Origin: Flavobacterium okayamense
GTDB taxonomy: Bacteria; Bacteroidota; Bacteroidia; Flavobacteriales; Flavobacteriaceae
NCBI RefSeq assembly: GCF_019702945.1
Contig: NZ_AP024749.1
Location: 1,116,001 to 1,180,000 of the forward strand
Direction of reading: 5' to 3'
Length of the DNA stretch: 64,000 bases
In this document: positions 38,501 to 46,100 of the stretch, in pieces
Numbering within the stretch: the first letter of the stretch is position 1
Layout: each line of letters opens with the position of its first letter
Translations under genes and position numbers: made by a program
The notes under the pieces: model-generated
The model's database searches: none
What the model saw: only the letters and a program-made list of their open reading frames with translations
What the model was told of the DNA's origin: nothing

Positions 38501-39299
38501 ATGTGATGGAGAGTATAGAGACTTTACGGTTTATGTAAATCCTAATCCACAACCGGTTTTAACAGATGGTGCGATATGTGTTAATGATATAGGAACAGTT
38601 TTCCAAACGTATTGGTTAACAGTTGAAGGATTACCAGGGACAAATTATCAGTATACATGGTATGAGTCATCAGATCCAGTTAATCCTATTGCAATAACAG
38701 GAGTTCCAAGTTTAGAGGTAGCTGTAGCGGGTAGTTATTATGTAGTGGTAAGAGATTTAAGTTCAACGGACACTTCATGTGAGGGTACTTCAAACACAGT
38801 AAGTGTAATAGAGACCAATCCAGCGACAAGTTTTATCACAACGGTAACTGATGCATTTAATGATAACGCAACAGTTGTTGTTACGGTAACAGGAGGAAAT
38901 GGTATGTTATTGTATCAGATAGATGGTGGAGCATTCCAAGAATCGAATGTGTTTACAGGAGTAAGTGCAGGAGAACATGTTATTACGGTTATCGATTCAC
39001 AAGGGTGTACTTATTTACAAGAGACAGTATTGGTGATAGATTATCCAAACTTCTTTACACCAAATGGAGATGGATATAATGATACATGGAATATAATAGG
39101 TTTAAACCAACCAGAGGCGAAGTTGTACATTTTTGATAGATACGGTAAGTTAATCAAGCAATTAAGTACAGTAGGACCGGGTTGGGATGGAACGTATAAT
39201 GGTGAGCAATTACCATCGACAGATTACTGGTTTAGTTTAGAATATATGGAAAACGGAGTAGCTAAAGAGTTTAAAGCACACTTCGCAATGAAGAGATAA
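32538..39299 (+). CDS. SprB-like giant T9SS adhesin with 12 tandem repeats
   Basis: 2253 aa from the ATG at 32538, which begins a clear signal peptide (MKKITTILFLFCLSFSIGQ). The first about 250 residues are a choice-of-anchor L type domain (QLATQKLGGAGVTISNVRF; GIDEGVILSTGN; EFDFVPSSTSVEFEYVFASEEY). Then come Ig-like modules with paired cysteines, and twelve repeats of about 85 residues (34143-37208), mostly TGGVWTQTSGTGG and GATTSTFEYTLTG. Further Ig/PKD-like modules and a type B sorting domain follow (FFTPNGDGYNDTWNI near 2170, IFDRYGKLI, LPSTDYWFSLEYME). It should be exported by the T9SS and displayed on the surface. The PorP/SprF gene downstream matches the sprB-sprF pairing. It is much smaller than F. 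johnsoniae SprB, so it is a relative and not SprB itself. Confidence 0.9.
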   Translation: MKKITTILFLFCLSFSIGQVTIDNTFNPFQLATQKLGGAGVTISNVRFNGVLMNNGSPVRDQAAFFENGLSANIGIDEGVILSTGNSLVAQIGSGSQVGNASSASATPQVGDVDLAMLISQTIRNTAVLEFDFVPSSTSVEFEYVFASEEYPEFSCSSFNDVFGFFISGPGISGPFSNSAQNIALIPGTTLPVSINNINPGTCSSYPQYYVSNAGSTLIQYDGMTTVLTAQSPVQCGQTYHFKLAIANVGDNAYDSAVFLKANSLQSLQVDLGPDQFFCSSTISCYTMTANTNISTAGLGTLTYNWYLEGVLQATTTTNQYTACTAGTWTVEIVGYCTTDDIEIFFDSEPILNSPPPISGCAPFDLTSIIPGLLSPANPADYVVYFYEDINDAFTGSSNYIATPTSYTPGFTDIFIRVENNGNPTCYNVDEILQLIIDCASPCSLTLTSAVSSDAQTICLTDALDDIIFTAGGDATDVVVTSGSFPTGVTGVYNAGTYTVSGTPTQTGSFAVTISTVGCATNITHDITIVVNEPSDAGLDGNTTVCDNDTNVIDLYALISGEQTGGVWTQTSGVGGTFDATAGTYTPALGATTSTFEYTITGAAPCPDDVSVATITIVPQANAGTDGATTTCESSSTAIDLFSLLTGAQTGGTWTQTSGTGGTFNAGAGTYTPALGATTSTFEYTITGTPPCVDDVSVVTVTITATPDAGNDNSITLCSTSSSVDLFTVLLGSPDLGGTWSPALASGTGVFDPAVDTAGVYTYTIDIPGCTIASAAITVTINAQPDAGLDGATTVCDSDTTAIDLFALLTGAQTGGVWTQTSGTGGVFNAAAGTYTPASGATTSTFEYTLTGVAPCVDDMSVVTVNINAQPDAGLDGGVTICDNDTNVIDLFSLITGEQTGGVWTQTSGTGGTFDAAAGTYTPASGATTSTFEYTLTGVAPCIDDVSVATITINAQPDAGLDGNTTICDNDTAAVDLFALLTGAQTGGVWTQTSGTGGVFNAAAGTYTPAPGATTSTFEYTLTGVAPCVDDMSVVTVNINAQPDAGLDGGVTICDNDTNVIDLFSLITGEQSGGVWTQTSGTGGVFNAVAGTYTPAPGATTSTFEYTLTGVAPCVDDVSVATITINAQPDAGLDGSTSVCDSDTTTIDLFALLTGAQTGGVWTQTSGTGGVFDAAAGTYTPASGATTSTFEYTLTGVAPCVDDTSIVTVTITAQPDAGLDGNTTVCDNDTTTVDLFTLLTGAQTGGVWTQTSGTGGVFNAAAGTYTPASGATTSTFEYTLTGVAPCIDDTSVVTININAQPDAGLDGATTVCDNDTNVIDLFSLITGEQSGGVWTQTSGTGGVFDAVAGTYTPAPGATSSTFEYTLTGVAPCIDDVSVATITINAQPDAGLDGNTTVCDNDTTTINLFALLTGAQTGGVWTQTSGTGGVFDAAAGTYTPASGATTSTFEYTLTGVAPCIDDTSVVTININAQPDAGLDGAITVCESDTAVIDLYALISGEQAGGVWTQTSGTGGVFDAVAGTYTPAPGATTSTFEYTLTGVAPCIDDTSVVTITVNPDAEITLMTDITTTDQELCQGTAISTIEYELSNGATGVIVAGLPAGITYTINGNIVTISGTPTDLVGVYNYSVTTTGGCSSDMESGSIEITNGVLPTFDPMPDICEGSGYSLPTTSTNGITGSWSPAFDNTQTMMYTFTPDAGQCAIPTTATVTIIEKPVLTINNPLPITLCDGEFLHVDWTSNVAGTTLTYTASSNNVTYPSNGDQSTLDQVLSLINSDQIGDITITITPFANGCSGDAIQVPVRINPNPVISSVSVDQNTICSGNEVTFTVTSNLGGTTYDWSVINNTGVTVVGGVTSGTITTGTLMLVLENSTPGLSGTIEVEFTPYRDGCPGATVVSEVITVNPIPGVPNGLPEYYICDGEATPMSITSDPFVAGTELIYDVVDYYNVTGYSSGGPLPEPLLIEDVLTLTDSYVQGYVVYRIWATLNGCDGEYRDFTVYVNPNPQPVLTDGAICVNDIGTVFQTYWLTVEGLPGTNYQYTWYESSDPVNPIAITGVPSLEVAVAGSYYVVVRDLSSTDTSCEGTSNTVSVIETNPATSFITTVTDAFNDNATVVVTVTGGNGMLLYQIDGGAFQESNVFTGVSAGEHVITVIDSQGCTYLQETVLVIDYPNFFTPNGDGYNDTWNIIGLNQPEAKLYIFDRYGKLIKQLSTVGPGWDGTYNGEQLPSTDYWFSLEYMENGVAKEFKAHFAMKR
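34143..37208 (+). repeat. Twelve tandem repeats of about 255 bp inside the adhesin
   Basis: Unit starts are marked by DAGLDG(x)TTVC. Units 1-3 are diverged (unit 3 most), while units 4-12 are close to identical. Two flavours alternate: CDSDTTxIDLFALLTGAQTGG and CDNDTNVIDLFSLITGEQ(S/T)GG. Some stretches, for example around 35120-35230 and 35636-35750, look identical at the DNA level over 100 bases. Confidence 0.92.
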
Positions 39300-39335
39300 A
39301 TTTTTAAAGAAAGATGGTTGTAAAGTAAAAATTTA

Positions 39336-39343
39336 TATCTTTG
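39336..39343 (+). promoter_or_regulatory. Promoter -7 box TATCTTTG for PorP/SprF gene
   Basis: TATCTTTG with a TTG at 39318-39320 upstream (spacing 15), 47 bases before the start at 39391. The partner gene may therefore also be transcribed separately from the adhesin. Confidence 0.55.
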
Positions 39344-39390
39344 AGAAATTTCCAAAAAAAGGTCCTGAATTTAAAATATAAAATTTAAGA

Positions 39391-40389
39391 ATGAAGTTTT
39401 TAAAAATTAGTTTAGTTTTAGCGTTTATTCAGTTTCAATTCACTTTTGCACAAGAAGGTATTGCTGTGTATACGGATTATTTATCAGATAATTATTATTT
39501 AATACACCCTTCAATGGCCGGAGCTGCAAATTGTGGTAAAGTAAGATTAACAGCTCGTCAACAATGGTTAGGGCAAGAAGATGCTCCCGCTTTACAAACT
39601 TTAAGCTTTAATACTTCTGTAGGAGAAGATGGTGTTTCAGGATTGGGGATTATTGCCTTTAATGATAAAAATGGTTATCATTCACAAAAAGGAGCAAAAA
39701 TAACTTATGCACATCATATTCGTTTTTCAAGGAATACGATTGATTTAAATCAATTGTCATTTGGTTTAAGTGCAGGATTTGTTCAAAGCCAATTAGATGA
39801 AACCGAATTTACTACATTTGACCCAGTTGTATTTGGGGGTATTTATCAAAAATATAATTATTTTAATGTTGATTTAGGAGCTTCATATCATTATATGGAC
39901 TTTTTTACTCATGTAACAATTAAAAACTTTTTAGCTAACCGTAGAGAGATTTATACTGAAGGTTTTGAATCTGACAACTTAAGAAAAATTCTTTGGAGTG
40001 CTGGTGCTGTTTTTGGTGATGCTGATAGATTATTATTTGAACCTTCATTAATGTTTCAATACACTCAAGAAACCACTGAAAAAGCTATTGACTTAAACTT
40101 AAAAGTATATAAAGCAATGGATTTTGGCCGTTTATGGGGAGGTATATCATACAGAAGAAGTTTTGATGGTGCTGAATATTTGAATGGTGAAGAAGTAAAG
40201 GAGCAAAAATTACAATGGATTTCTCCAATAGTTGGTTTAAATTATAAAAAGTTTATGTTTGCATATACTTATTCTCATATTTTAGGAGATATTAAGTTTG
40301 ACAATGGAGGGTTTCATCAATTGACTTTAGGTATTGACGTATTTTGTAAAGATAATGCATGGGATTGTAATTGTCCTGCTGTTAACTAA
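39391..40389 (+). CDS. PorP/SprF family type IX secretion outer membrane protein
   Basis: 332 aa. A signal peptide ends in FTFAQ near residue 20. The N-terminus of the mature protein has the family hallmark HPSMAGAANCGKVRLTARQQW near 38-58, followed by a beta-barrel with FGLSAGFVQSQLD, GVYY-like strands and YSHILGDI near the end. SprF-type proteins are outer-membrane partners, each usually encoded next to one type B-sorted adhesin and needed for its secretion or attachment. It directly follows the adhesin, 91 bases away. It ends with a Cys-containing tail (FCKDNAWDCNCPAVN). Confidence 0.93.
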   Translation: MKFLKISLVLAFIQFQFTFAQEGIAVYTDYLSDNYYLIHPSMAGAANCGKVRLTARQQWLGQEDAPALQTLSFNTSVGEDGVSGLGIIAFNDKNGYHSQKGAKITYAHHIRFSRNTIDLNQLSFGLSAGFVQSQLDETEFTTFDPVVFGGIYQKYNYFNVDLGASYHYMDFFTHVTIKNFLANRREIYTEGFESDNLRKILWSAGAVFGDADRLLFEPSLMFQYTQETTEKAIDLNLKVYKAMDFGRLWGGISYRRSFDGAEYLNGEEVKEQKLQWISPIVGLNYKKFMFAYTYSHILGDIKFDNGGFHQLTLGIDVFCKDNAWDCNCPAVN

Positions 40390-40412
40390 GAAAATAATTT
40401 ATTATTATACTT

Positions 40413-40442
40413 TGTCCCGATTTTTTTCGGGACATTTTTTTT
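40413..40442 (+). terminator. Intrinsic terminator after PorP/SprF gene
   Basis: TGTCCCGA/TCGGGACA hairpin and a T8 tail, about 24 bases after the stop codon. Confidence 0.9.
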
Positions 40443-40453
40443 AAATATTTATT

Positions 40454-40972
40454 ATGATCATAAAGAAAGTAAATGGTAGTTCCCCAAAAATACCATCAGA
40501 TTGTTATGTAGCTGAAAATGCAACAATTGTTGGGAATGTATCTCTAGGAGAAAATTGTAGTGTTTGGTTTAATGCAGTAGTAAGAGGAGATGTAAATAAA
40601 ATTACAATAGGAAATAAAGTTAACATTCAAGATGGTGCAGTAATTCATTGTACGTATCTAAAGCATGCAACAATAATAGGAAATAATGTGTCTATTGGAC
40701 ATAATGCAATAGTTCATGGTTGTACAATTCATAATAACGTTTTGATTGGTATGGGTGCAATTGTTATGGATGGATGTATTGTAGAAAGTAATTCAATTGT
40801 TGCAGCTGGATCAGTTGTTACTCAAAATACTATTGTAGAGAGTGGAACAATTTATGCAGGAATACCAGCCAAAAAAGTAAAAGAGTTAAACGCAAGTGAT
40901 TTTGCAGGTGAAATTGAACGAATTTCAAACAATTATATTATGTATTCTTCCTGGTTTAAAAATGAAGATTAA
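40454..40972 (+). CDS. Gamma-class carbonic anhydrase-like hexapeptide protein
   Basis: 172 aa, a left-handed beta-helix protein of the gamma carbonic anhydrase family (YrdA/PaaY-like). Hexapeptide repeats run from about 20 to 140 (ATIVGNVSLGENCSVWFNAVVRG near 21-43). The three metal-ligand histidines are in AVIHCTYLKHATIIG and SIGHNAIVHGC. The Arg/Asp pair in VVRGDVNKI is also conserved. Some family members are active as zinc/iron carbonic anhydrases and others act on acyl groups, so the substrate is not certain. It is convergent with murI. Confidence 0.9.
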   Translation: MIIKKVNGSSPKIPSDCYVAENATIVGNVSLGENCSVWFNAVVRGDVNKITIGNKVNIQDGAVIHCTYLKHATIIGNNVSIGHNAIVHGCTIHNNVLIGMGAIVMDGCIVESNSIVAAGSVVTQNTIVESGTIYAGIPAKKVKELNASDFAGEIERISNNYIMYSSWFKNED

Positions 40973-40973
40973 T

Positions 40974-41750
40974 CTAGAAATCTAAATAATTTACATTTTT
41001 ATTTGAACCAAGGATATTTTGTAATACAGTAGGGTTAACATTTGTATAAAAGAATTGAGTACTATTAGTAGAATTTTTTAATAATCCCTTTTGATCTAAA
41101 ATACTTTTTGTTTGTTTTGCAACTGCTTCTCCCGAATCAATAATTTTAATGTTTTGAGGTAAGATTTTTTCAATTTGTGGAATTAAGTAAGGATAATGAC
41201 TGCAACCTAATACTAAATAGTCAATATTTTGTTTGATCATGGGCTCAAGGTAACTTTCAAGTAATTCAGTCATCTCTGGTGAATTGATGCTTCCTTCTTC
41301 AATGAGTTGAACTAATCCATGTCCAATTTGCTCAATAATATTTACATCTGTAAAGTTTTTAGCTTTTTCATGAAAAAGTTCACTGTTTAAAGTACCTTTA
41401 GTAGCGAGTATTCCGATTTTATGTGTTTTTGATTGATTTGCAGCTGGTTTAATAGCTGGTTCAATCCCTATAAATGGAACATTGTATTTTTGTCGTAATT
41501 CTTGAATAGCATTTGTAGTAGCTGTATTACAAGCTACTACTATAATTTTACAATTTTGTTCTAAAAGAAATTCTGTATTTTTGAAAGACAATTCAATTAT
41601 TTCATCTTTTGATTTAACGCCATAAGGAGCGTTTTTACTATCAGCCAAGTAAATTGTATTTTCATTTGGTAAAAGAGTGTGTATCTCTCTCCAAATTGAT
41701 GTACCTCCTACACCAGAATCGAATAGTCCAATTGGATTTTCATTTGACAT
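40974..41750 (-). CDS. murI: Glutamate racemase
   Basis: 258 aa from the ATG at 41750. It makes D-glutamate for peptidoglycan in the cytosol. The two catalytic cysteines are Cys74 in VVACNTATTNA and Cys183 in LGCSHYPYL; IGLFDSGVGG near 7-16 is the N-terminal motif. A longer frame to 41777 would add nine residues within the upstream terminator/promoter, so it was rejected. A minus-strand TACATTTG box ends only 4 bases before this ATG. It follows two skp genes but is separated from them by a terminator. Confidence 0.95.
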   Translation of the reverse strand: MSNENPIGLFDSGVGGTSIWREIHTLLPNENTIYLADSKNAPYGVKSKDEIIELSFKNTEFLLEQNCKIIVVACNTATTNAIQELRQKYNVPFIGIEPAIKPAANQSKTHKIGILATKGTLNSELFHEKAKNFTDVNIIEQIGHGLVQLIEEGSINSPEMTELLESYLEPMIKQNIDYLVLGCSHYPYLIPQIEKILPQNIKIIDSGEAVAKQTKSILDQKGLLKNSTNSTQFFYTNVNPTVLQNILGSNKNVNYLDF

Positions 41751-41753
41751 ACA

Positions 41754-41761
41754 CAAATGTA
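41754..41761 (-). promoter_or_regulatory. Promoter -7 box TACATTTG next to murI start
   Basis: Reverse complement of CAAATGTA. Its last base is only 3 bases from the ATG, so a transcript from it would have almost no leader. Confidence 0.5.
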
Positions 41762-41799
41762 AAAAAAAACTGTCCAATTTATATGTATAAACTGGACAG
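41761..41799 (-). terminator. Intrinsic terminator after second skp gene (minus strand)
   Basis: Read on the minus strand, CTGTCCA and TGGACAG pair, with most of the inner bases pairing too, followed by T9. It lies 24 bases past the skp stop. Confidence 0.9.
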
Positions 41800-41822
41800 C
41801 TCTAAAATGTTTTTTTAAAATA

Positions 41823-42326
41823 TTAGAATCCTAATTCTTTTTTAACGTCAGCTAATAAATCAGTTCCATTTGCAACAAGAACTCCGCTTCCTGTAGTTGC
41901 GTCTAATACATAATTAAAACCTTTTGCCGCAGCAACTTTTTGAATAGCAGCTTGAGCTTTTTCTAAAATAGGTTTTAATAAATCCATTTCTTTTTGTTGT
42001 AACTCTTTTGCAGCACTTTGTTGGTATTGCTGAATACGATTACCCATATCTTGCATTTCTTTTGAACGAGATTCATTTACAGCTTCGCCTGCTGTTGGAG
42101 CTTCTTGCTCGTATTTTTGCAATTTAGTTTGGTACTCTTGTACCATAGTTTTATATTCTTTGTCGTAATTGTCTTGAATCGTTTTTAACTGCGATTGTGC
42201 AGTCTTCATCTCTGGCATATTCGACATTAAAGCTTGAACATCAATATGTGCTACTTTTGTTTGAGCTGACATTTGCGATCCTACAAATAAAACTAATGCA
42301 ATAACTAAAGTTTTTAATTGTTTCAT
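41823..42326 (-). CDS. OmpH/Skp family periplasmic chaperone (second)
   Basis: 167 aa. The signal peptide ends in QMSAQ near residue 22. The mature protein starts KVAHIDVQALMSNMPEMKTAQSQ, the typical OmpH beginning, followed by a long helical hairpin (about 45-115) rich in Gln, Lys and Glu and the return strand GFNYVLDATTGSGVLVANG. Skp holds unfolded outer-membrane proteins for the Bam complex. It is the last gene of the minus-strand block with bamA before a terminator. Confidence 0.93.
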   Translation of the reverse strand: MKQLKTLVIALVLFVGSQMSAQTKVAHIDVQALMSNMPEMKTAQSQLKTIQDNYDKEYKTMVQEYQTKLQKYEQEAPTAGEAVNESRSKEMQDMGNRIQQYQQSAAKELQQKEMDLLKPILEKAQAAIQKVAAAKGFNYVLDATTGSGVLVANGTDLLADVKKELGF

Positions 42327-42360
42327 GTTTATTAAATAATTAATTGGGTTTTAAAAAAAT

Positions 42361-43365
42361 TTATTCACTCTCTTTTTCTTCTTCTTTGGCTTTTTTTGCA
42401 GCTTCTCTTTCTTCAAGAATTTTTTTTCTTTTTTCTTCTAATGCTTTTTTGCGTTCTTCTAATTTTTTCTTACGCTCTTCTTCTATTTGCTTTCTTTTTT
42501 CTTCAACTGAAAGTTCTTTAGAACCACTTTCTAAATCATTATTATCCTTTTTATCTGATTCTTTAATTTCAGTTTCTTTAGTATCATTTTCAATTACCGT
42601 GCCATTTTTTTTAGCTTCCCTTTCTTCAAGAGTTTTCTTTCTTTTTTCTTCAGCTGCTCTTTTACGTTGTGCTACTAAACTATCGCGTTGTGCTTTTTTT
42701 TCAGCCATTAACTTTTCTCTTGCAGCTTTTCTTTCATCTAAAATACGTTGTCTCTCTGCTAAATCTGGATTTTCATCTTGCATATCTTCCAAAGCTTCTT
42801 TGGCATCTTGCTCTTTTAACTGTTTTTTAGATAATTGTTCTCTCTTTTCAGCTCTAGTTAAAGCACGTATGACTTGATCGCTAATATCATGTCTTTGTGC
42901 TGCGAATAGCATAGTTAAATCTGAAGATTTGTCAAAGATAAAATCGTATTTTTTCTTATCAGCAATATCTTGTATGATTGTGAAAATTTGATCTTGAATT
43001 GGCTTAACTAAAGTGCTTTTTTGAATAATTAAGTCACCTTTTGGCCCAAATCTTTTTTCTTGGTAGTCTAACAATTCTTTTTCTTCAAAAGCAATCTCTT
43101 CTTCTCTTTCTTCTATAAGCTCTTTTGTTAAAAGGGAACGTTCAGCTTGTAAAGCGTCTTTTAGTTTTGTGATTTCACCTTTTTTAATTTCAATTTCTTG
43201 TCTCCATTTAACAACTTTTTGATCAAGTTGATTTTTAGCTTCAGCATAATCAGGTACTTTGTCTAAAATATAATTCATGTCAATATACCCAATACGTACT
43301 CCTCTACTTTGAGAAAAGGATAAAGTAGTTACCAATAGAATAATAGAAAGAAGAATTTTTCTCAT
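42361..43365 (-). CDS. OmpH/Skp family protein with long charged C-terminal tail (first)
   Basis: 334 aa, twice the normal Skp size. Residues 1-165 are OmpH: a signal peptide ending FSQS near 20, GVRIGYIDMNYILDKVPDYAEAKNQ near 22-46, a helical hairpin, and KKYDFIFDKSSDLTMLFA near 138-155. From about 170 to 334 the protein is almost pure Lys/Glu/Arg/Ala (RKAAREKLMAEKKAQRD; EERKKALEEKRKKILEEREA), predicted to be one long helix or coiled coil. Such tails occur in Bacteroidota Skp-like proteins; their role is not known. It lies between bamA and a normal skp. Confidence 0.9.
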   Translation of the reverse strand: MRKILLSIILLVTTLSFSQSRGVRIGYIDMNYILDKVPDYAEAKNQLDQKVVKWRQEIEIKKGEITKLKDALQAERSLLTKELIEEREEEIAFEEKELLDYQEKRFGPKGDLIIQKSTLVKPIQDQIFTIIQDIADKKKYDFIFDKSSDLTMLFAAQRHDISDQVIRALTRAEKREQLSKKQLKEQDAKEALEDMQDENPDLAERQRILDERKAAREKLMAEKKAQRDSLVAQRKRAAEEKRKKTLEEREAKKNGTVIENDTKETEIKESDKKDNNDLESGSKELSVEEKRKQIEEERKKKLEERKKALEEKRKKILEEREAAKKAKEEEKESE

Positions 43366-43465
43366 GTGTATGTTTTTAAAATTGGGTGGAACAAAATCTT
43401 TCCAAAATTTTCGAAAGATAATAAATATTTATGAGTTCCTTGTGCATATTAAAAACGGATATTTT

Positions 43466-46090
43466 TTAAAATTGTTGTCCTATAATAAAGTGTGTTTGCC
43501 ATCCACTTTTAATTCCAGTTCCTGGAACATTATCAAATCCATGAGCAAAATCTATTCCTAGTAATCCAAAAGCAGGCATAAATACACGTAATCCGAATCC
43601 TGCAGAACGTTGTAAATTAAATGGGTTGAATTCTTGAAAATCATTAAAAGCAGCTCCTGCCTCTAAAAATGATAATCCATAAATAGATGCAGCTGGAGCA
43701 AGCGTGATAGGGTATCTAAGCTCAACTGAAAACTTATTGTAAATTGTACCACCATCAGTAGTAGACAATGAATTGTTAGGATAACCTCTTAACTGAACAT
43801 TTTCTCTACCATCTAAAGAAAAGTTTGCTAAACCATCTCCACCAACATAAAAACGTTCAAATGGAACAACTCCTCTTTCACTATTGTAAGCCCCCATGAA
43901 GCCGAATTCTCCTAAAGTTCTTAGTACAAATTTATCATAAACTCTTGTATACCAATCTGCTTTGAATTTTACTTTGTAATATTCTAACCAATTAAATCTT
44001 TTTTGGTCGTATTTTGCTCTATTTAATGCGGCATCATTTGGGTCTGCCACTGCATCTCCATTTTCAGCTAAATAAGAATTATTTGGAACCCAGTTATTAT
44101 TTGAATTAAAATATCCAGGTCCTTGATAGAACACTTTATAACTAGGATCATTTTTTAAATCCCCATAATCAATTCCATTAAATAATGAATAAGGTAAAGT
44201 AAATTTAGTTGTTATACTGAACTCAGACCCATAAGTTGGGTAAATAGGATTGCTACCTTTACTGTTTCTGCTTAAACCAACTGTAAATGCTAAGTTTCTT
44301 GAGGCACCATCACCAAAAGTGAATAGACCAGTATTATAATTATTTAAATCATAATATTGAAAAGATGCACTTGTAGAAAGTGTAAAATAATCATCTGGAA
44401 CTTTTAATCTTTTGGCAACACCTGCTGATAGTGATGTAATATTAAAACTTTGATCTCTTGTTACATCTCTTGTAGAATAATTATATAAAAACTGCTTACT
44501 GTGAGATAATGAAGCAAAAAAGTTTATTGGTTTTTTACCTCCCAACCAAGGTTCAGTAAATGATAAACTGTACGTTTGGAAGTATGAACTTCCTTGTAGT
44601 TGTAGAGCTAATTTTTGACCATCTCCCATAGGAAGAGGTTTATAAGCATCCTTGTTAAATATATTTCTTGCTGAAAAGTTATTAAAAGAAAGCCCTAATG
44701 TTCCAATAAAGCCTCCTCCACCGTAACCACCTTGAAGTTGAATTTGACTTGAACCTTTTTCAACAACATTATATTCAATATCGACTGTCCCAGCTTGAGG
44801 GTCTACATTTTTAAAATCAGGTTTAATGTTTTCTGCATCGAAAAATCCTAGTTGACCAATTTCTCTGATTGAACGAACTAAAAGCTCTTTACTATATTTT
44901 TGACCTGGTTTTGTTCTTAACTCACGATAAATTACATGGTCATTAGTTCTGTCATTTCCTACAACGGTTATTTTATTAAAATAAGCAATTGGACCTTCTG
45001 TAATTCTTATTTCAAAGTCAATTGTATCGTTGTAAGTTTTAACTTCAACTGGGTTTATTGTTGAAAATAAATAGCCATTGTTTTGATATAAATTCGTGAT
45101 ATCTTCACCATCTGGCTTAGAATTGTCGGCAATTCTTTTTTGAAGTAAAACGCCATTATAAACATCACCTTTTTTAATTCCTAAAAGCTGATTTAATTGC
45201 CTTTCGTTGTATACAGTATTTCCTATAAAACGAATATTTCCGAAATAATATTTTTTACCTTCTTCTAAGTTTACTTTAATAGCAATTGTATTATTTTTAT
45301 TGTCATAAGTCACAGAGTCAGATGTTACTCTAGCATCTCTGTATCCATTTTCTTTATATTTTTCAATAACGGCTGTTAAGTCTTCTTTGTACTTATCCTT
45401 AATGTATTTTGAGCGTTTAAAAATTCTGAAAACACTGCGTTCTTTTGTGTTTTTAAAAGCTTTCTTGAGTTTAGAATCTGAAAGTTGCTCATTACCATTA
45501 AAATGAATCGATTTAACTTTTACTTTATCACCTCTGTCAATGCTAACAAGCATTTTAACTTCTGTGTCTGTAGAGTCAGGAATGGTAGTTATCATAACTT
45601 TAGAGTTGTAATAACCATCCTTTCTATATTTGTTTTCGATATAATTTTTTGTGGTGGTAATTAAATTTTCATTTACAATTTTACCTTTTTTAAGATCTGT
45701 TTCTTTAAGTAAATCTTCTGCTTTTCCTTTTTTAATTCCTTGGATTTTTACATCAGAAAGTTTAGGTAATTCATGAAGATTTAATTCCAAGAAAATACTA
45801 TCACCTTGGATTTTATTTACATAAAAGTTTACGTCTCTAAATAATCCTAACTTCCATAGCTTTTTAATAGCCGCACTAATATCAGAGCCAGGAACAATTA
45901 TTTTTTGCCCTTTTTCAAGTCCAGTAAATGTTACTACTGTTTGTTCACTATATTGAAACTTTCCGGTTACTTCAACGTCGGCTAAAATATATTGCTTACC
46001 GTTTTCAAGTTTTATGTCTTGGGCTATTATTGTATTGCTATATCCTAAAATTAATAAGGCTAATAGTAATTTTAAACTATTTTTAAACAT
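43466..46090 (-). CDS. bamA: Outer membrane protein assembly factor BamA
   Basis: 874 aa from the ATG at 46090. A longer frame to 46222 would run back through uppS; the downstream ATG starts a good signal peptide (MFKNSLKLLLALLILGYSNT, with IIAQ after). Five POTRA domains (about 25-440) are followed by the Omp85 barrel (about 460-874), with GQKYSKELLVRSIREIGQLGFFD, GGYGGGGFIGTLGLSFNNFSARN split near 500-525, and a C-terminal LLGIDFAHGFD...TGIKSGWQTHFIIGQQF. BamA inserts beta-barrels into the outer membrane. It follows uppS by 10 bases and is followed by two Skp chaperones. Confidence 0.95.
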   Translation of the reverse strand: MFKNSLKLLLALLILGYSNTIIAQDIKLENGKQYILADVEVTGKFQYSEQTVVTFTGLEKGQKIIVPGSDISAAIKKLWKLGLFRDVNFYVNKIQGDSIFLELNLHELPKLSDVKIQGIKKGKAEDLLKETDLKKGKIVNENLITTTKNYIENKYRKDGYYNSKVMITTIPDSTDTEVKMLVSIDRGDKVKVKSIHFNGNEQLSDSKLKKAFKNTKERSVFRIFKRSKYIKDKYKEDLTAVIEKYKENGYRDARVTSDSVTYDNKNNTIAIKVNLEEGKKYYFGNIRFIGNTVYNERQLNQLLGIKKGDVYNGVLLQKRIADNSKPDGEDITNLYQNNGYLFSTINPVEVKTYNDTIDFEIRITEGPIAYFNKITVVGNDRTNDHVIYRELRTKPGQKYSKELLVRSIREIGQLGFFDAENIKPDFKNVDPQAGTVDIEYNVVEKGSSQIQLQGGYGGGGFIGTLGLSFNNFSARNIFNKDAYKPLPMGDGQKLALQLQGSSYFQTYSLSFTEPWLGGKKPINFFASLSHSKQFLYNYSTRDVTRDQSFNITSLSAGVAKRLKVPDDYFTLSTSASFQYYDLNNYNTGLFTFGDGASRNLAFTVGLSRNSKGSNPIYPTYGSEFSITTKFTLPYSLFNGIDYGDLKNDPSYKVFYQGPGYFNSNNNWVPNNSYLAENGDAVADPNDAALNRAKYDQKRFNWLEYYKVKFKADWYTRVYDKFVLRTLGEFGFMGAYNSERGVVPFERFYVGGDGLANFSLDGRENVQLRGYPNNSLSTTDGGTIYNKFSVELRYPITLAPAASIYGLSFLEAGAAFNDFQEFNPFNLQRSAGFGLRVFMPAFGLLGIDFAHGFDNVPGTGIKSGWQTHFIIGQQF

Positions 46091-46100
46091 TCTGTAAATA

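Noticed and set aside
42344..42877. 177-codon plus-strand frame opposite the first skp gene
   Set aside because: It is the complement of the Lys/Glu-rich tail (giving Phe/Ser/Leu runs) and has no family features.
43364..43561. Plus-strand ORF between bamA and skp
   Set aside because: It overlaps the bamA 3' end in antisense and shows no domain, start context or coding signal.
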